From: Tetmemena sp. SeJ-2015
Lineage: Eukaryota; Ciliophora; Spirotrichea; Sporadotrichida; Oxytrichidae
Assembly (NCBI GenBank): GCA_027382625.1
Contig: JAJKFJ010021517.1
Coordinates: 62,001 to 126,000 of the forward strand
Direction: 5' to 3'
Length of the DNA stretch: 64,000 nt
Numbering within the stretch: position 1 is the stretch's first letter; every line of letters starts with the position of its first letter. Shown here piece by piece: positions 11,918-21,123 of the stretch. A model generated the notes under the pieces. That model searched no databases, was not told the origin of the DNA, and worked only from the letters and a program-made list of their open reading frames with translations. Made by a program: the position numbers and the translations under genes.

Positions 11918-14198
11918 ATGAAAAACTAGTTCTTAGAAAAGGAGTTGGTCTTCTTTGAGAAAATACAGTTCTCCCTATCAGAAGAGATAGACATATTTTA
12001 TGCTTCTGTACTTAATTCAGAGGTATCTAAGAAGATTTTCACAGAGGAAGACATCCGTGAAAAGGTTATCAGCCTCATAGATACTCTTGAGAACTAAAGA
12101 TCTGGGGCAGTATTTCAAAGAAGTTTGCAATAGCTGTACTTAGTTTCAATGGGTTACATAAAGCTTTAAGATGATCTCGATGATAAATTCAAAACTGTGA
12201 GAGAGAAAAAGTACTTTTGCAACTCCATCATAAATTAAGTCACTACTTTGCACGTCTTCACTCAAAATCTGAAGTAGAAAATGGTGGAGATGCAAGCAAT
12301 CAATCTTGAGGATGATAAGGACACATCTGTTGAAATGCCTTTAAGATTAATCTTGGAATAAGAGATAAGAATGTTTTTAAATATTCTCATTAACTACATT
12401 CTCTGCAATATTAACTCTGATTAAGGCCTATGGCATGATGCTACAGCTGATGAAAGCTTTATAGAGGAGATGTGTTTCAAGTCTATTAAATTTAGTTTGG
12501 AAATACCTGTAGTTCCTATCCGCAAGTTTCTCATACTATTTTATCTGTATCTTCGGATACTTTTCGGCCAAACTTCAGGTAAGAGTGATTAGGATTAAAT
12601 TATTTTTAGAGACTAAGGAAGAGTGGAGAGGCTTGAAATATTTAAAAGATCTTCAGAGTTTAGTAGAGAAAGAGGATCCTAGATATCACCTGAAAAACGT
12701 CTCATCAGTTGAGGCATTTTACAAACGCCACATGAACTCTGAGAGTCCGATTCCTCAAATAATAGTTGTCGGCATACTCAGAGTGCTTCTAACAACTTGC
12801 CCGAATGCTGCTAGGAATACTGGAGGAATTGATCCCTAACATTTTAATTAATTGACTTGCATAGTGAGTGGAGCTCATGCTTCTAGCTTGCGTTTTATTA
12901 GAGGAGCCTATTTATTCAAAATGGCTTTAAATCTAACCACTACGACCTAGATTTCCTTAAATAAGCAGAAGAAGAGAAGTCCCAAGCTCAAAGTGAAGAA
13001 GAGCCTTTAAATGATAAAGGAGCTAATGAAAATGAAAGCGATGAAAATGAACAAAAGAGACAAAGTCAGCAAACAGAGAAGAAGCAAAGTGAGAGAAAGG
13101 AGCCTCCTGATTTTGCAAGTCTAGAGGAATTTAAATATGAAAATGATCGACATAGAGTTATCGTAGCTTTGATTATTTCAGACTTTTTCCTGTTCATGAT
13201 GAAACATTTAAAGAATAATCACGTCATTCAGTTCATATACATATCCTAGTTGGTAGTGGATGCAAATGGAGTTTTAGTTCTTCTCAAGTTCCTAAATTAA
13301 GACTTCACAAAAATTGATTTCAATACGGTTAAGATAGACTAAAAGTTTTCATTCATAGCAGAGGATTAAAACGATTAGAAAAAATCATTGCAGATGGACT
13401 AAATTCTTGAGTTATCAATAGACTCTCTTCTAAAGCTAATGTATAAGACTTGCAAAAATTAAGGAGAGAGAATTAAGCACTATTTAGTTTAGTATAAGGC
13501 CGCTGTAAGTATAAGATGACGATGATCATTATAATTTGTAGCTTATTATGAAGAGACTGATAAGTAAGTTTGAGAAAAGTGAAGTTGCAGACATCAAGAA
13601 AAATGCAGCGAAAGTGATTAAGATTCAGATCAAATACTGATTATTTTTATACATGAACAGGAATTGGAGAAAGAATAACATGAAGATAGTATCGCTTGTT
13701 TATCAGTATGTCAAACTGCGCAAGTTAGATGACTGGCTTGCTTGGGAAAACGCCATAGAGGAGGATATGTATCTGACGCAGGATGAGATAAGACATTTGA
13801 ATCTAGACTTTAATTATAAACACTACAGTCAATTCATAGAGGAGATTGAGAAGAAAAAACTTAGACTCACCGCTGAGCAGAATGGTATGGAAATAGCTCA
13901 AGATGGAAGTATTACAGATGAGGAAAGATGGAAATGCTTCGATAGCTCAGCAAGACTCTGGATTTTGATAAGATCTAGTAGACCATAAATCTAAAGAAGG
14001 AAAAGCAAAAAGTTGAAGATCTTTTAGGAAATCCCCAAGGGGCCCTAAGATTGGAATTTAAAAGAGAGTGAAATAGAAAATTTGGTTGAGGAAGATAACA
14101 TGCTTTTTCATCTATGGAAAAAAGCAGAGGTAGAGCCTGCATTCTATAAAAACTATGAATAATGGCTCGAAGACGAGGTGTGGAGTTATTTCGATTGA
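11918..14198 (+). CDS. STRIP1/FAR11-like subunit of the STRIPAK phosphatase complex
   Basis: The ATG at 11918-11920 opens a helical protein that matches STRIP/FAM40/FAR11 along its length. The N1221-like part ends with IRKFLILFYLYLRILFG. Next comes SPIPQIIVVGILRVLLTTCPNA. The DUF3402-like C-terminal part has HRVIVALIISDFFLFMMKHLK, HVIQFIYISQLVV and NWRKNNMKIVSLVYQYV followed by DDWLAWENAIEED, and the end reads YEQWLEDEVWSYFD before the TGA at 14196-14198. STRIP is the scaffold that links PP2A-striatin to Hippo-type kinases. There are GT-AG introns near 12578-12608 and 13507-13540, an IES at 13638-13652, and probably another near 12860-12900 with CTTGC repeats. One-base frame changes occur near 12925. 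A poorly conserved acidic linker lies at about 12980-13130. It lies between the two halves of scrambled SPB1. Confidence 0.85.
13638..13652 (+). other. IES, 15 nt, pointer ATAC
   Basis: ATAC occurs at 13634-13637 and 13649-13652. The insert begins with an in-frame TGA. Removing it gives KIQIKYMNRNWRKNNMK, which matches STRIP family spacing. Confidence 0.82.
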
Positions 14199-14265
14199 AA
14201 AATGCAATTTAATTTCTTATTAATTTTTACAATAAATACAAAATAGATCACAAAAATAATTATAA

Positions 14266-15990
14266 TCAATAATTGTTGTTATTGTTGTTGGTATTGTTTG
14301 CACTTTGATCATAATTTAGGATATCCACTGTTAGGATTTTGTTGTTATTATAACCCAGTAAACTCTGAAAGGAATTAAATTCTCCAAAGCCTGCATTTTG
14401 CATTCCTCCGGCATAATTTTGAAGCGAGGCATCATTTAGCATGTTAGTAATGTTCTCACCAGCTGCTCTGTACTATCCACTAATATTTGAACAACTTTCG
14501 ATTTCGTTACTTTAGCCTATAGCATGATACTGATTTCTTAAATCTGATTTCAAGGATCCATGGTTTGTGATATCTCTTCTCAAAAGCACATCCATCTTTT
14601 ACTTAATTCTGTTTGTAGTATCATGAGCGAGATGAATGGATCCGGGACCGTTAATGAAAGTAGACCCTGGGATATGGTAAGCACTTGCATTATTGAAATG
14701 TGAGGATTAATTAGGATTCAAGTTCATCTGATTGGCTCCACCTATTGGCTAGTAAGAAAATTTAGAAGGGTTACTGATAATTTGCACAGATGAATTCTGT
14801 CCTTTTTACATTTGAATACTTTTGTTTTTATCCTTGTCATCAGAAGTATCATCAGGAATTTCACTTATATCCTCAGGGATGTCAAAGTCATAAGCCTTGT
14901 CCATTAAAGATCCATGCATAAATGCTCTAGTCAAAGGATCTTTCTTTGGTTTGGCAAGGAAAAGTCCCATCCTGAATCTGAACTTTATATCTCCCATCGA
15001 ATCAGGGTGCTTTCCATCTAGCAACTTGTCGATCTTATCAATTGTGATGATGTTTGGCACATGTCTCACCTCATCATTATATTTGGTGAGGTAGATATCT
15101 AACTGATAGTTATAGTAGTCTCTAAGGAGCTTTAGCATGCATTCATAGATCTTTTCTTTCTTCATGATAGTTCTTACCATATAGGAATGAATAAATTGGT
15201 CTACTTTCTCGACTGGCACGTACATCCTATGGTAAGCTGAGATATGCCTCTTTAGTTCCAGAAAATTTCTTCTCACATTGTTGATGTAGACGAAGGAGTA
15301 TTTCTCGTGAATGTTGTGCTGAGTAATGTTAATGTAAAAGTGATAGTAACCATAAGAGTCCAATCTTGACTGCTCACTCCTAGGTCTCACATAACTTGTC
15401 ATCGTATCTGAGATAATAGCACCTCCAACTTGCAAATGTTTCTTTACTATCTTAACCAAAGTGGGATGCTTTCTATCTGGTATATAATAAAATATTGGGA
15501 TACCAGTGGATCGACATAGCATGCCAAATACTCTATTAATCTTCCTTGCGAACACTGTACACTTTGATAGCTTTTATCTTCCAAGTCGAGTTTCATCAAT
15601 CTCAACTGGGCCTGGTAACTTAATGTAAGGAAGCATCTTGGTCTTGACGAAGAGACTGCAAGTCTTTCTGATAAGCTAGAAGTTCTTGATAACTTGGTTT
15701 CTATCTCTCACAATGTTTTGAGCTAATCTGGGCCACACATTATCGATCCAAAGATAGATCGAAATATCTAGCATCTTAATTTCGAGATAGCACAAGGGGG
15801 TATTCATGGTCAGTCCTTTGCTGATTCCACATCTGCCGCATTACCATACAAGCTGAACTCGAGATTCTGCATTCCTCACTAGTAGCATAGGACAAGTGCA
15901 GAAAGGACAGTCTCTGCGTTTATGAATTAGTCCAAAGCGTGCATAGTCACGAGCAACATCCAAAATGTCTCTTTCGTATCTTTCGTCCAT
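14266..15990 (-). CDS. ISXO2/IS1595-like transposase gene, probably domesticated
   Basis: One frame of 575 codons runs from the ATG at 15988-15990 to the TGA at 14266-14268, with no intron or IES. Residues about 28-54 form a zinc ribbon (CPFC ... CGRC). The DDE-type core follows: PGPVEIDETRLGR (first Asp, about D132), RVFGMLCRSTGIPIFYYIPDR, and IISDTMTSYV (second Asp, about D195). The segment aligned with the family's HTNxIE..W...K reads INNVRRNFLELKRH, so the third catalytic acid is Arg (about residue 240). The last ~160 residues are an Asn/Gln/Ser-rich tail not typical of bacterial or Merlin-type transposases, which are shorter. No terminal inverted repeats were seen around it. An intact frame with a lost catalytic residue suggests a domesticated, DNA-binding role. 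It starts 357 bp from, and divergent to, the kinase gene. Confidence 0.85.
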
Positions 15991-16347
15991 TCAAAATAAT
16001 TTATCACTTCATCTTCGTTCAATCAAAAATCAAACACTTTCTATTTCAACAAATATTCAGCCTAACCAAAATATAGATGTCTATAATTGAATGTTTAGAA
16101 GCATTTTCGAATAAGAAGATAGTTAGATGATGGTTTTAGGAAATATAAATAATCGCATTCAAATTTATTAACTCGCATTTCATTTTATTCGCAAAATATT
16201 ACGCGTGAGAAAATTTCAGAACAGAATTACCATTTCCACTCTTCTCTCCTTTATCAAATAAACTTCCGATTCCACACAAAATAAATAGCTCGACTCTTAA
16301 ATTTGTTAAACATATTATCTTTATTCTTTCTTACCTTGCCTTTTGTA
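15991..16347. other. Intergenic region between divergent transposase-like and kinase genes
   Basis: AT-rich, with no sustained open frame on either strand. It lies between two start codons and so probably holds both promoters. I looked for terminal inverted repeats of the transposase gene here and found none. Confidence 0.5.
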
Positions 16348-18580
16348 AAAATGCTATCACAAAGCTAAATAAAAACTTAAACTTCGAATTAATAACTAAA
16401 CAAGTCTGATGAGGAGCTTCGACAGGCAAATCTATGGCGTCTGATGAAGTAAACTAAAAAGAGCAGCTATGCTGTTCTGGACAACAAATACTAAATTCTA
16501 AAGACCATTGGTGATGGAAGATATGCCAAGTAAGAATTTATAGTTTCCTATTTCTCAGAAATTGGTAACCTTCTGCTAACTTATTTTTAGAGTGAAGCTT
16601 GCGTTGGATATGACTACCTAAAAGCAAGTTGCGATAAAGTTTCTCAAGGTCCATTCAGGCACAAGCAAACGAAAGGCCCTTGAGTGCCTTCATAAAGAGA
16701 TCAAAATCCTCTCAGAATGCGATCATGCTAACATAGTCAAAATTCTTTATTCCTCTTTCGATGGAGAATTAGAACGCGGCTCTTTTGGAAATAGCTCAGA
16801 AAGTGGAATGTTTTAATCAAGCGATGAAAACACGTCTCCTCAGCCATTGTGCGAAAAGAGCGAAACTAAGTGCGATGATGAGTAGTTAGAATAAAAGAAG
16901 AAGAAAAAAGTTGGAATTTCAAATATTGATTAGTATATAATTGATCTAAGTAATTAAAATATTATAAAGAGGAGAATGCAGCCTAATATTTATTTATTAA
17001 ATGCCATCAGGCCATCACCTTGTTCATCTAAAAGTAAGAATATTATTTTTTTTTGCTGATGAAAGACTCTCAGACTACTAAATGAGTAGGCATTATAAAC
17101 GAGGTGATATCTATAAAAATATTTTGGTTTTTAACAAGCGCTGCCAAAAGTTTTAGGTAAAAGATTTATTAAGCCCTATCAAGTGGTTTCATTTTAAATG
17201 AATTATAGAAGATTAAATTGCCATTAATTTGATTATATTTATTGATTGAATAATTAAATTAGTTTATTAAACTTTTTTCTGCTATAATATAAATAATTTG
17301 CTACTATGTAATGAAACTATGCTCATTATGGAGAGCTCTATCATTTTATAGAGCATACCGATAGATTCTCAGAAAAACTGGCTAAGTCTCTATTTACTCA
17401 AATACTGCATGGTCTTTCTTATTTGCATGAAAATGGTATCGCTCACCGAGACCTCAAGCCAGAAAACCTTTTGATAGACTCAAAATTTAGGCTAGTCATT
17501 GCAGATCTTGGCTTTTCCATTTAATTAGAGCAAGATCAGTAGAAGAACAACTTATATTCTTAGTACGTTCAAAAATGCAGATTAGTTGGATCAGAGGACT
17601 ATAACGCGCCAGAAATTCTTTAGGAAGAGCTAAGCAATCAAGAAATGCAACAAGAGCAAGAAATAAAATAAAAGTCAGAAATGGAAAGTAAGAATGCTTA
17701 GGACAAGAGTGAGGGAATATCGCTGCACAAGCACCTTATTTATGATCCAATGAAGGCAGATATATTCTCTGCTGCAGCAACTCTCTTCATAATGGTATGC
17801 GAAGCTAACCTTTTCGCAAGGCTCATGCCAAGGATCCTTACTTCAAAAGGCTCTCTGCTACAGATAGGAAGCCTTTTTGGAGCATTTTTAAAAACGTTCC
17901 CTCTTCGCCAGAATTCAAAGACTTGTTTGAGAAACTTACAAAGCGAGATCCTGACGATAGAATTTCTCTTAAGCAAGCTATGAACCATCAGTGGTTTATG
18001 ACCAGTGAGCAATAACTAGATGAGTCTGAGTTACAGGAAGAAATTAAGAGCAGATTTGAGACAGTTCAAAAGATCTCAGTCTATTAATTGTGACCATAAA
18101 ATTTTAAGAGTCTTAGATTTTACTTAGCTAAGCAAAAAGGATAAGATGATAAGTCAGTCCATAGACTAAGAGTTAGTTGCTAAGGATATGTAGAATTCGA
18201 GTATCTGCGCATATCACTCATTGAAGAGATCAAAGTAATTAATAAAAGAATAGCATACAAGAAGAACCTCAAGAGAATCAAGAAAGCTACTCTAAAGTTT
18301 ATGATTGAGGACTCTACGCCAACATTTTTAACTTCTATAATTTGAAATAAACCTATTAGATCCCAAAGCAGTCAAATGAACCCGCACAAGGATATATGAA
18401 CTTTGAAAAGAATGACGAACTAGAGGAAAGAAATCAGAAGATAATTTCTCCTTCAAAATCCTTAATAAGATGAGGAGGATCAAGGATCAGACTTTTATTC
18501 TTAGAGGCAATATGAGCATGATTCATGTGAAGAATGATATCGAATTATGCAGTCTTAGATAGGCTTACATGTAATTATAG
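16348..18580 (+). CDS. Ser/Thr protein kinase (CAMK-like), with frame disruptions
   Basis: The ATG at 16348 leads to a glycine-loop region ([11 protein letters not shown]) split by a GT-AG intron of about 60 nt (near 16530-16590), the VAIK-type lysine ([10 protein letters not shown]), and a helix C region. After a Ser/Glu/Lys-rich insert and about 370 nt of AT-rich DNA with stops (16930-17300, a probable IES) come [17 protein letters not shown], a DLG in place of DFG (IADLGFSI), and an activation segment with [10 protein letters not shown]. The last lobe reads [10 protein letters not shown] and [19 protein letters not shown]. Two single-base frameshifts occur, near 17320 (after MKLC) and near 17815 (VCEAN to FRKAH); each looks like a missing base. 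A Gln/Ser-rich tail continues to about 18580. It may be an active gene with sequence errors or a decaying germline copy. The family is clear; the subfamily is not. Confidence 0.75.
16930..17300 (+). other. AT-rich insert within a kinase gene, probable IES
   Basis: About 370 nt of AT-rich DNA with stops in all + frames separates the N-lobe from YYVMKLC of the C-lobe. It is too long for the introns seen here. Its pointers were not resolved, so the borders are approximate. Confidence 0.5.
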
Positions 18581-18659
18581 AAGTGATATATTATATTCTT
18601 AAATCTTAATAATTAATTCTCATTTTGAAATTCAAGATTATGCCTCAATCATTTCACTA

Positions 18660-19998
18660 TCACTGGTCAAAAACTCTAGAAATAAATCCAGCTCTTGGCT
18701 TGGGTTCGAACCAAGTACTCTTTGGAGGCATAATTTAACCTTTATCTGCAACTTCTAGAAGCTCCTTAATTTGAACTGGATGCATAGCAAAAGCTGCAAC
18801 TGCATCTTCTTGGCATCTCTTCTCTAATTCACTAAGTCCTCTTATCCCACCCACAAAGTCAATCCTCTCATCTGTTCTTACATCTTTTATGTTCAATATT
18901 CCATCCAAAACTAAGTCATTCAAAAGCTGCACATCTAAGTTCTTAACAGGATCATTAGGCTACATGAATTGAGGCTTCAGTTCTAGAGAGTACCACCCCT
19001 CTCCCTTCAAGTAAAGACTACATGAGTGCTTTTACTTAGGCTTTACGCCATCTAGGTTTTATTGATTGAAAGTTTGAATAGGCTTAACTTTGTAAAAGTT
19101 TGAAATGGTATACAAAAACTCGCTTGATGTGAAGTTATTCTAAATTAAAAATAAAATATTCAGTGATTTCAGGACTCTGTTATAGTCCATTATTCTAAGG
19201 TCTTCTGCAGGATACAGGATTGACATAAAGTAGTTAAAATCTTCCTCGCCTGTAACTTTACCGTTCTTTTGAATTAAATTATAACTTGAATAGCTTAGTC
19301 TCTTCTTTTTTTGCCAACATTATAAGATGCGGCAGATCGATGGTGACCATCAGCAACATAGGTAGACTCTATTTTCTTAAACTCATTCTCAAAGAAGCCA
19401 TTCAATTTGGTATCAACTTGCCATTATATTAAATAAAATAGTCCCACAGAGTGTGAACGATTTTATCCTCTGTTTTCACTTCTTAGTATGGCTCATTATT
19501 CTTCACATAGTCATTAACTCTTTCCTTAATTGCATCTCCATTTTTGTAGGTGAGAAATACTGGCCCTATATTAGCATTCTATCTGTCAATCAGATCAGTT
19601 CTATCCTTCTCTTTCTTTGGAAGAGTTTTCTCATGCTTCTTTATTCTATCTTGCTCGTAATCTTCGATAGAACTGCTTGCCACTAAACCATACTACGTTT
19701 GATTATCCATCGTCTATGAATAAATGTAGTATCTTTGCTGTAGGTCTCTTTCAAGCCAACCATTTTTAATGAAGTTTTGCAAATTAACTTTTCCTGTCTC
19801 GTATACCACATCAGAGTAAGGGTCAGTGCCGATTGGGCAATCGATCTCAGGCTTGTTCACTCTCAAAAATGAGTATTGATTTCCCTTAGCCATTAAAGCT
19901 GCCTCTTTAGTAGATATCACATCATACTCTGGACTTAAAATCTTAGAAGCAAGAGACTGTCTCGCTAAGTATGCTTAGAAAGGTTTCACTTTTACCAT
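18660..19998 (-). CDS. DUF1015 family protein
   Basis: The ATG at 19996-19998 opens MVKVKPFQAYLARQ. The family landmarks follow in order: NQYSFLRVNKPEIDCP, DVVYETGKVNLQNFI, QTQYGLVASSSIEDY, DLIDRQNANIGPVFLTY, TYVADGHHRSAASYN, FNYFMSILYPAEDLRIMDYNR, DERIDFVGGIRGLSELEKR, AAFAMHPVQIKELLEVAD and PPKSTWFEPKPRAGF, ending at the TGA on 18660-18662. The gene appears complete (family length about 400 residues). Two IESs (near 19421-19446 and 19269-19291) interrupt it and their removal restores this order. DUF1015 proteins have no established biochemical role; the conserved GHHR suggests an active or binding site. The family is common in bacteria and patchy in eukaryotes. It is nested inside the span of scrambled SPB1. 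Confidence 0.88.
19269..19285 (-). other. IES, 17 nt, pointer ATTCAA
   Basis: TTGAAT (ATTCAA on the gene strand) occurs at 19269-19274 and 19286-19291. Excision of 17 nt gives RDQAIQKNGKVTGEEDF in frame. Confidence 0.82.
19421..19443 (-). other. IES, 23 nt, pointer TGG
   Basis: CCA (TGG on the gene strand) occurs at 19421-19423 and 19444-19446. Excision joins HTLW to QVDTKLNGFFENEF in frame in the DUF1015 gene. Confidence 0.75.
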
Positions 19999-20086
19999 GT
20001 GGGTTTAGATATATGAGGTAATATTAAATTGCTTATGTCATCACTCGCAAACCTGAATCATATCTTAGGATGCCTCTTATTTTCGA

Positions 20087-20098
20087 ATAGATCTTACT
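20087..20098 (-). other. Scrambled-junction pointer of SPB1 (copy at end of part 1)
   Basis: On the gene strand AGTAAGATCTAT follows directly on SYNKA-type coding sequence and starts an intron (GTAAGA). The same 12 bases in direct gene sense occur at 9973-9984 on the + strand, so joining needs an inversion. Confidence 0.85.
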
Positions 20099-21003
20099 TT
20101 ATTATATGAAGATAGGAAGACATAGGGATCCTAACTTTCCAAGAAATCGAAGAAGTCGGTCTCTTAATAGAGTGTTCCTCTGCCGCCATCGTTGTATCCT
20201 CCTCTGTTTACTTTATTTTCTAGGAGCTTTTTCAAAGATGAAATCTGCTTTGCCGGAGTCCTTCTTCATCTTCTACTTCTTCGAGTGCATACTTTGGATC
20301 CAAGAACTTAGGATCAATCACATCAGGAGCCTTGAAGCCTTAGCAAACAACGAAGATTTCAGCAGACTAGGTTCTTGATGCCACTGGCTTTGTGGCTTCA
20401 ACTTTATTAAAGAGTTGATTGAAAACGTAGAGTAGAGAGTTATAATCTTTAGATCTGAACACCTTAGTCACGAAGGTACCTCCTCTTCTCAAAACATCAG
20501 TTGCCAACTTCAGGGCAAACAGACACAATTCTGCTTAATTGTAAGCATCCTTTGACCAATCTGCTCCCACATTAGGAGCACCATCATTCAACACTACATC
20601 AGCCTTGAAATGCTTCAGCTCTTTTTTAATCTATATAGTTATGAATTTTTGCTAAGAATTACAAGCTAGAGGCATCTAGGGGTAGTAATATCCTCTTAAA
20701 ATGTGGCAACTCCCTTGATTGGCTTGATTGGGGCGAGATCTACTCCTATCTTAATACTTGCAATTGGCATGTACTTAGCTGCCACTTGTAACCTGATAGA
20801 TAAATTAGTTTTGAGTTAAAGTCTTACCAACCACCTGGAGCAGCGCAAAGATCGACAAGGCACTTTGCAGTACTGAGAAAATCGTATTTCTTATTAAGTT
20901 AGATAAGCTTAAAGGCAGCTCTAGAGCGGAAACCATGCTCCTTAGCCATATAATAGAACTTATCTAGACGGGATTTGTCCTTCTGATGTCTCTTTCCTCC
21001 CAT
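20087..21003 (-). CDS. SPB1: SPB1 rRNA methyltransferase, N-terminal FtsJ-type domain (scrambled gene part 1)
   Basis: The ATG at 21001-21003 opens [20 protein letters not shown]. The FtsJ/RrmJ methyltransferase fold is clear: [13 protein letters not shown] (catalytic-Lys region), [18 protein letters not shown] (AdoMet site), [27 protein letters not shown] and [14 protein letters not shown], followed by EIFVVCQGFKAPD typical of SPB1. Two GT-AG introns lie near 20790-20825 and 20645-20680. The block ends at a 12-bp pointer in an intron, just after [11 protein letters not shown]. The rest of the protein is on the opposite strand at 9973-11797. At least two one-base frame changes near 20205-20250 disturb the linker. 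The combined order (FtsJ, middle domain, C-terminal domain) is exactly that of SPB1/FTSJ3, a nucleolar 60S-biogenesis methyltransferase. Confidence 0.88.
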
Positions 21004-21123
21004 TACTTTAGAGTGCTATGAGTGTACTTAGTATAATAATCTATTATTCAATAATAATCTTGATATTTCGCAATTTATTTTAAGAGATCTAATTTAATAA
21101 GTTATATAAATCTAAAGATACTT

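Noticed and set aside
18690..18725. GGTTCGAACC-type sequence resembling a tRNA T arm
   Set aside because: It encodes the conserved STWFEPK segment of the DUF1015 protein on the minus strand, and no acceptor or anticodon stem could be built.
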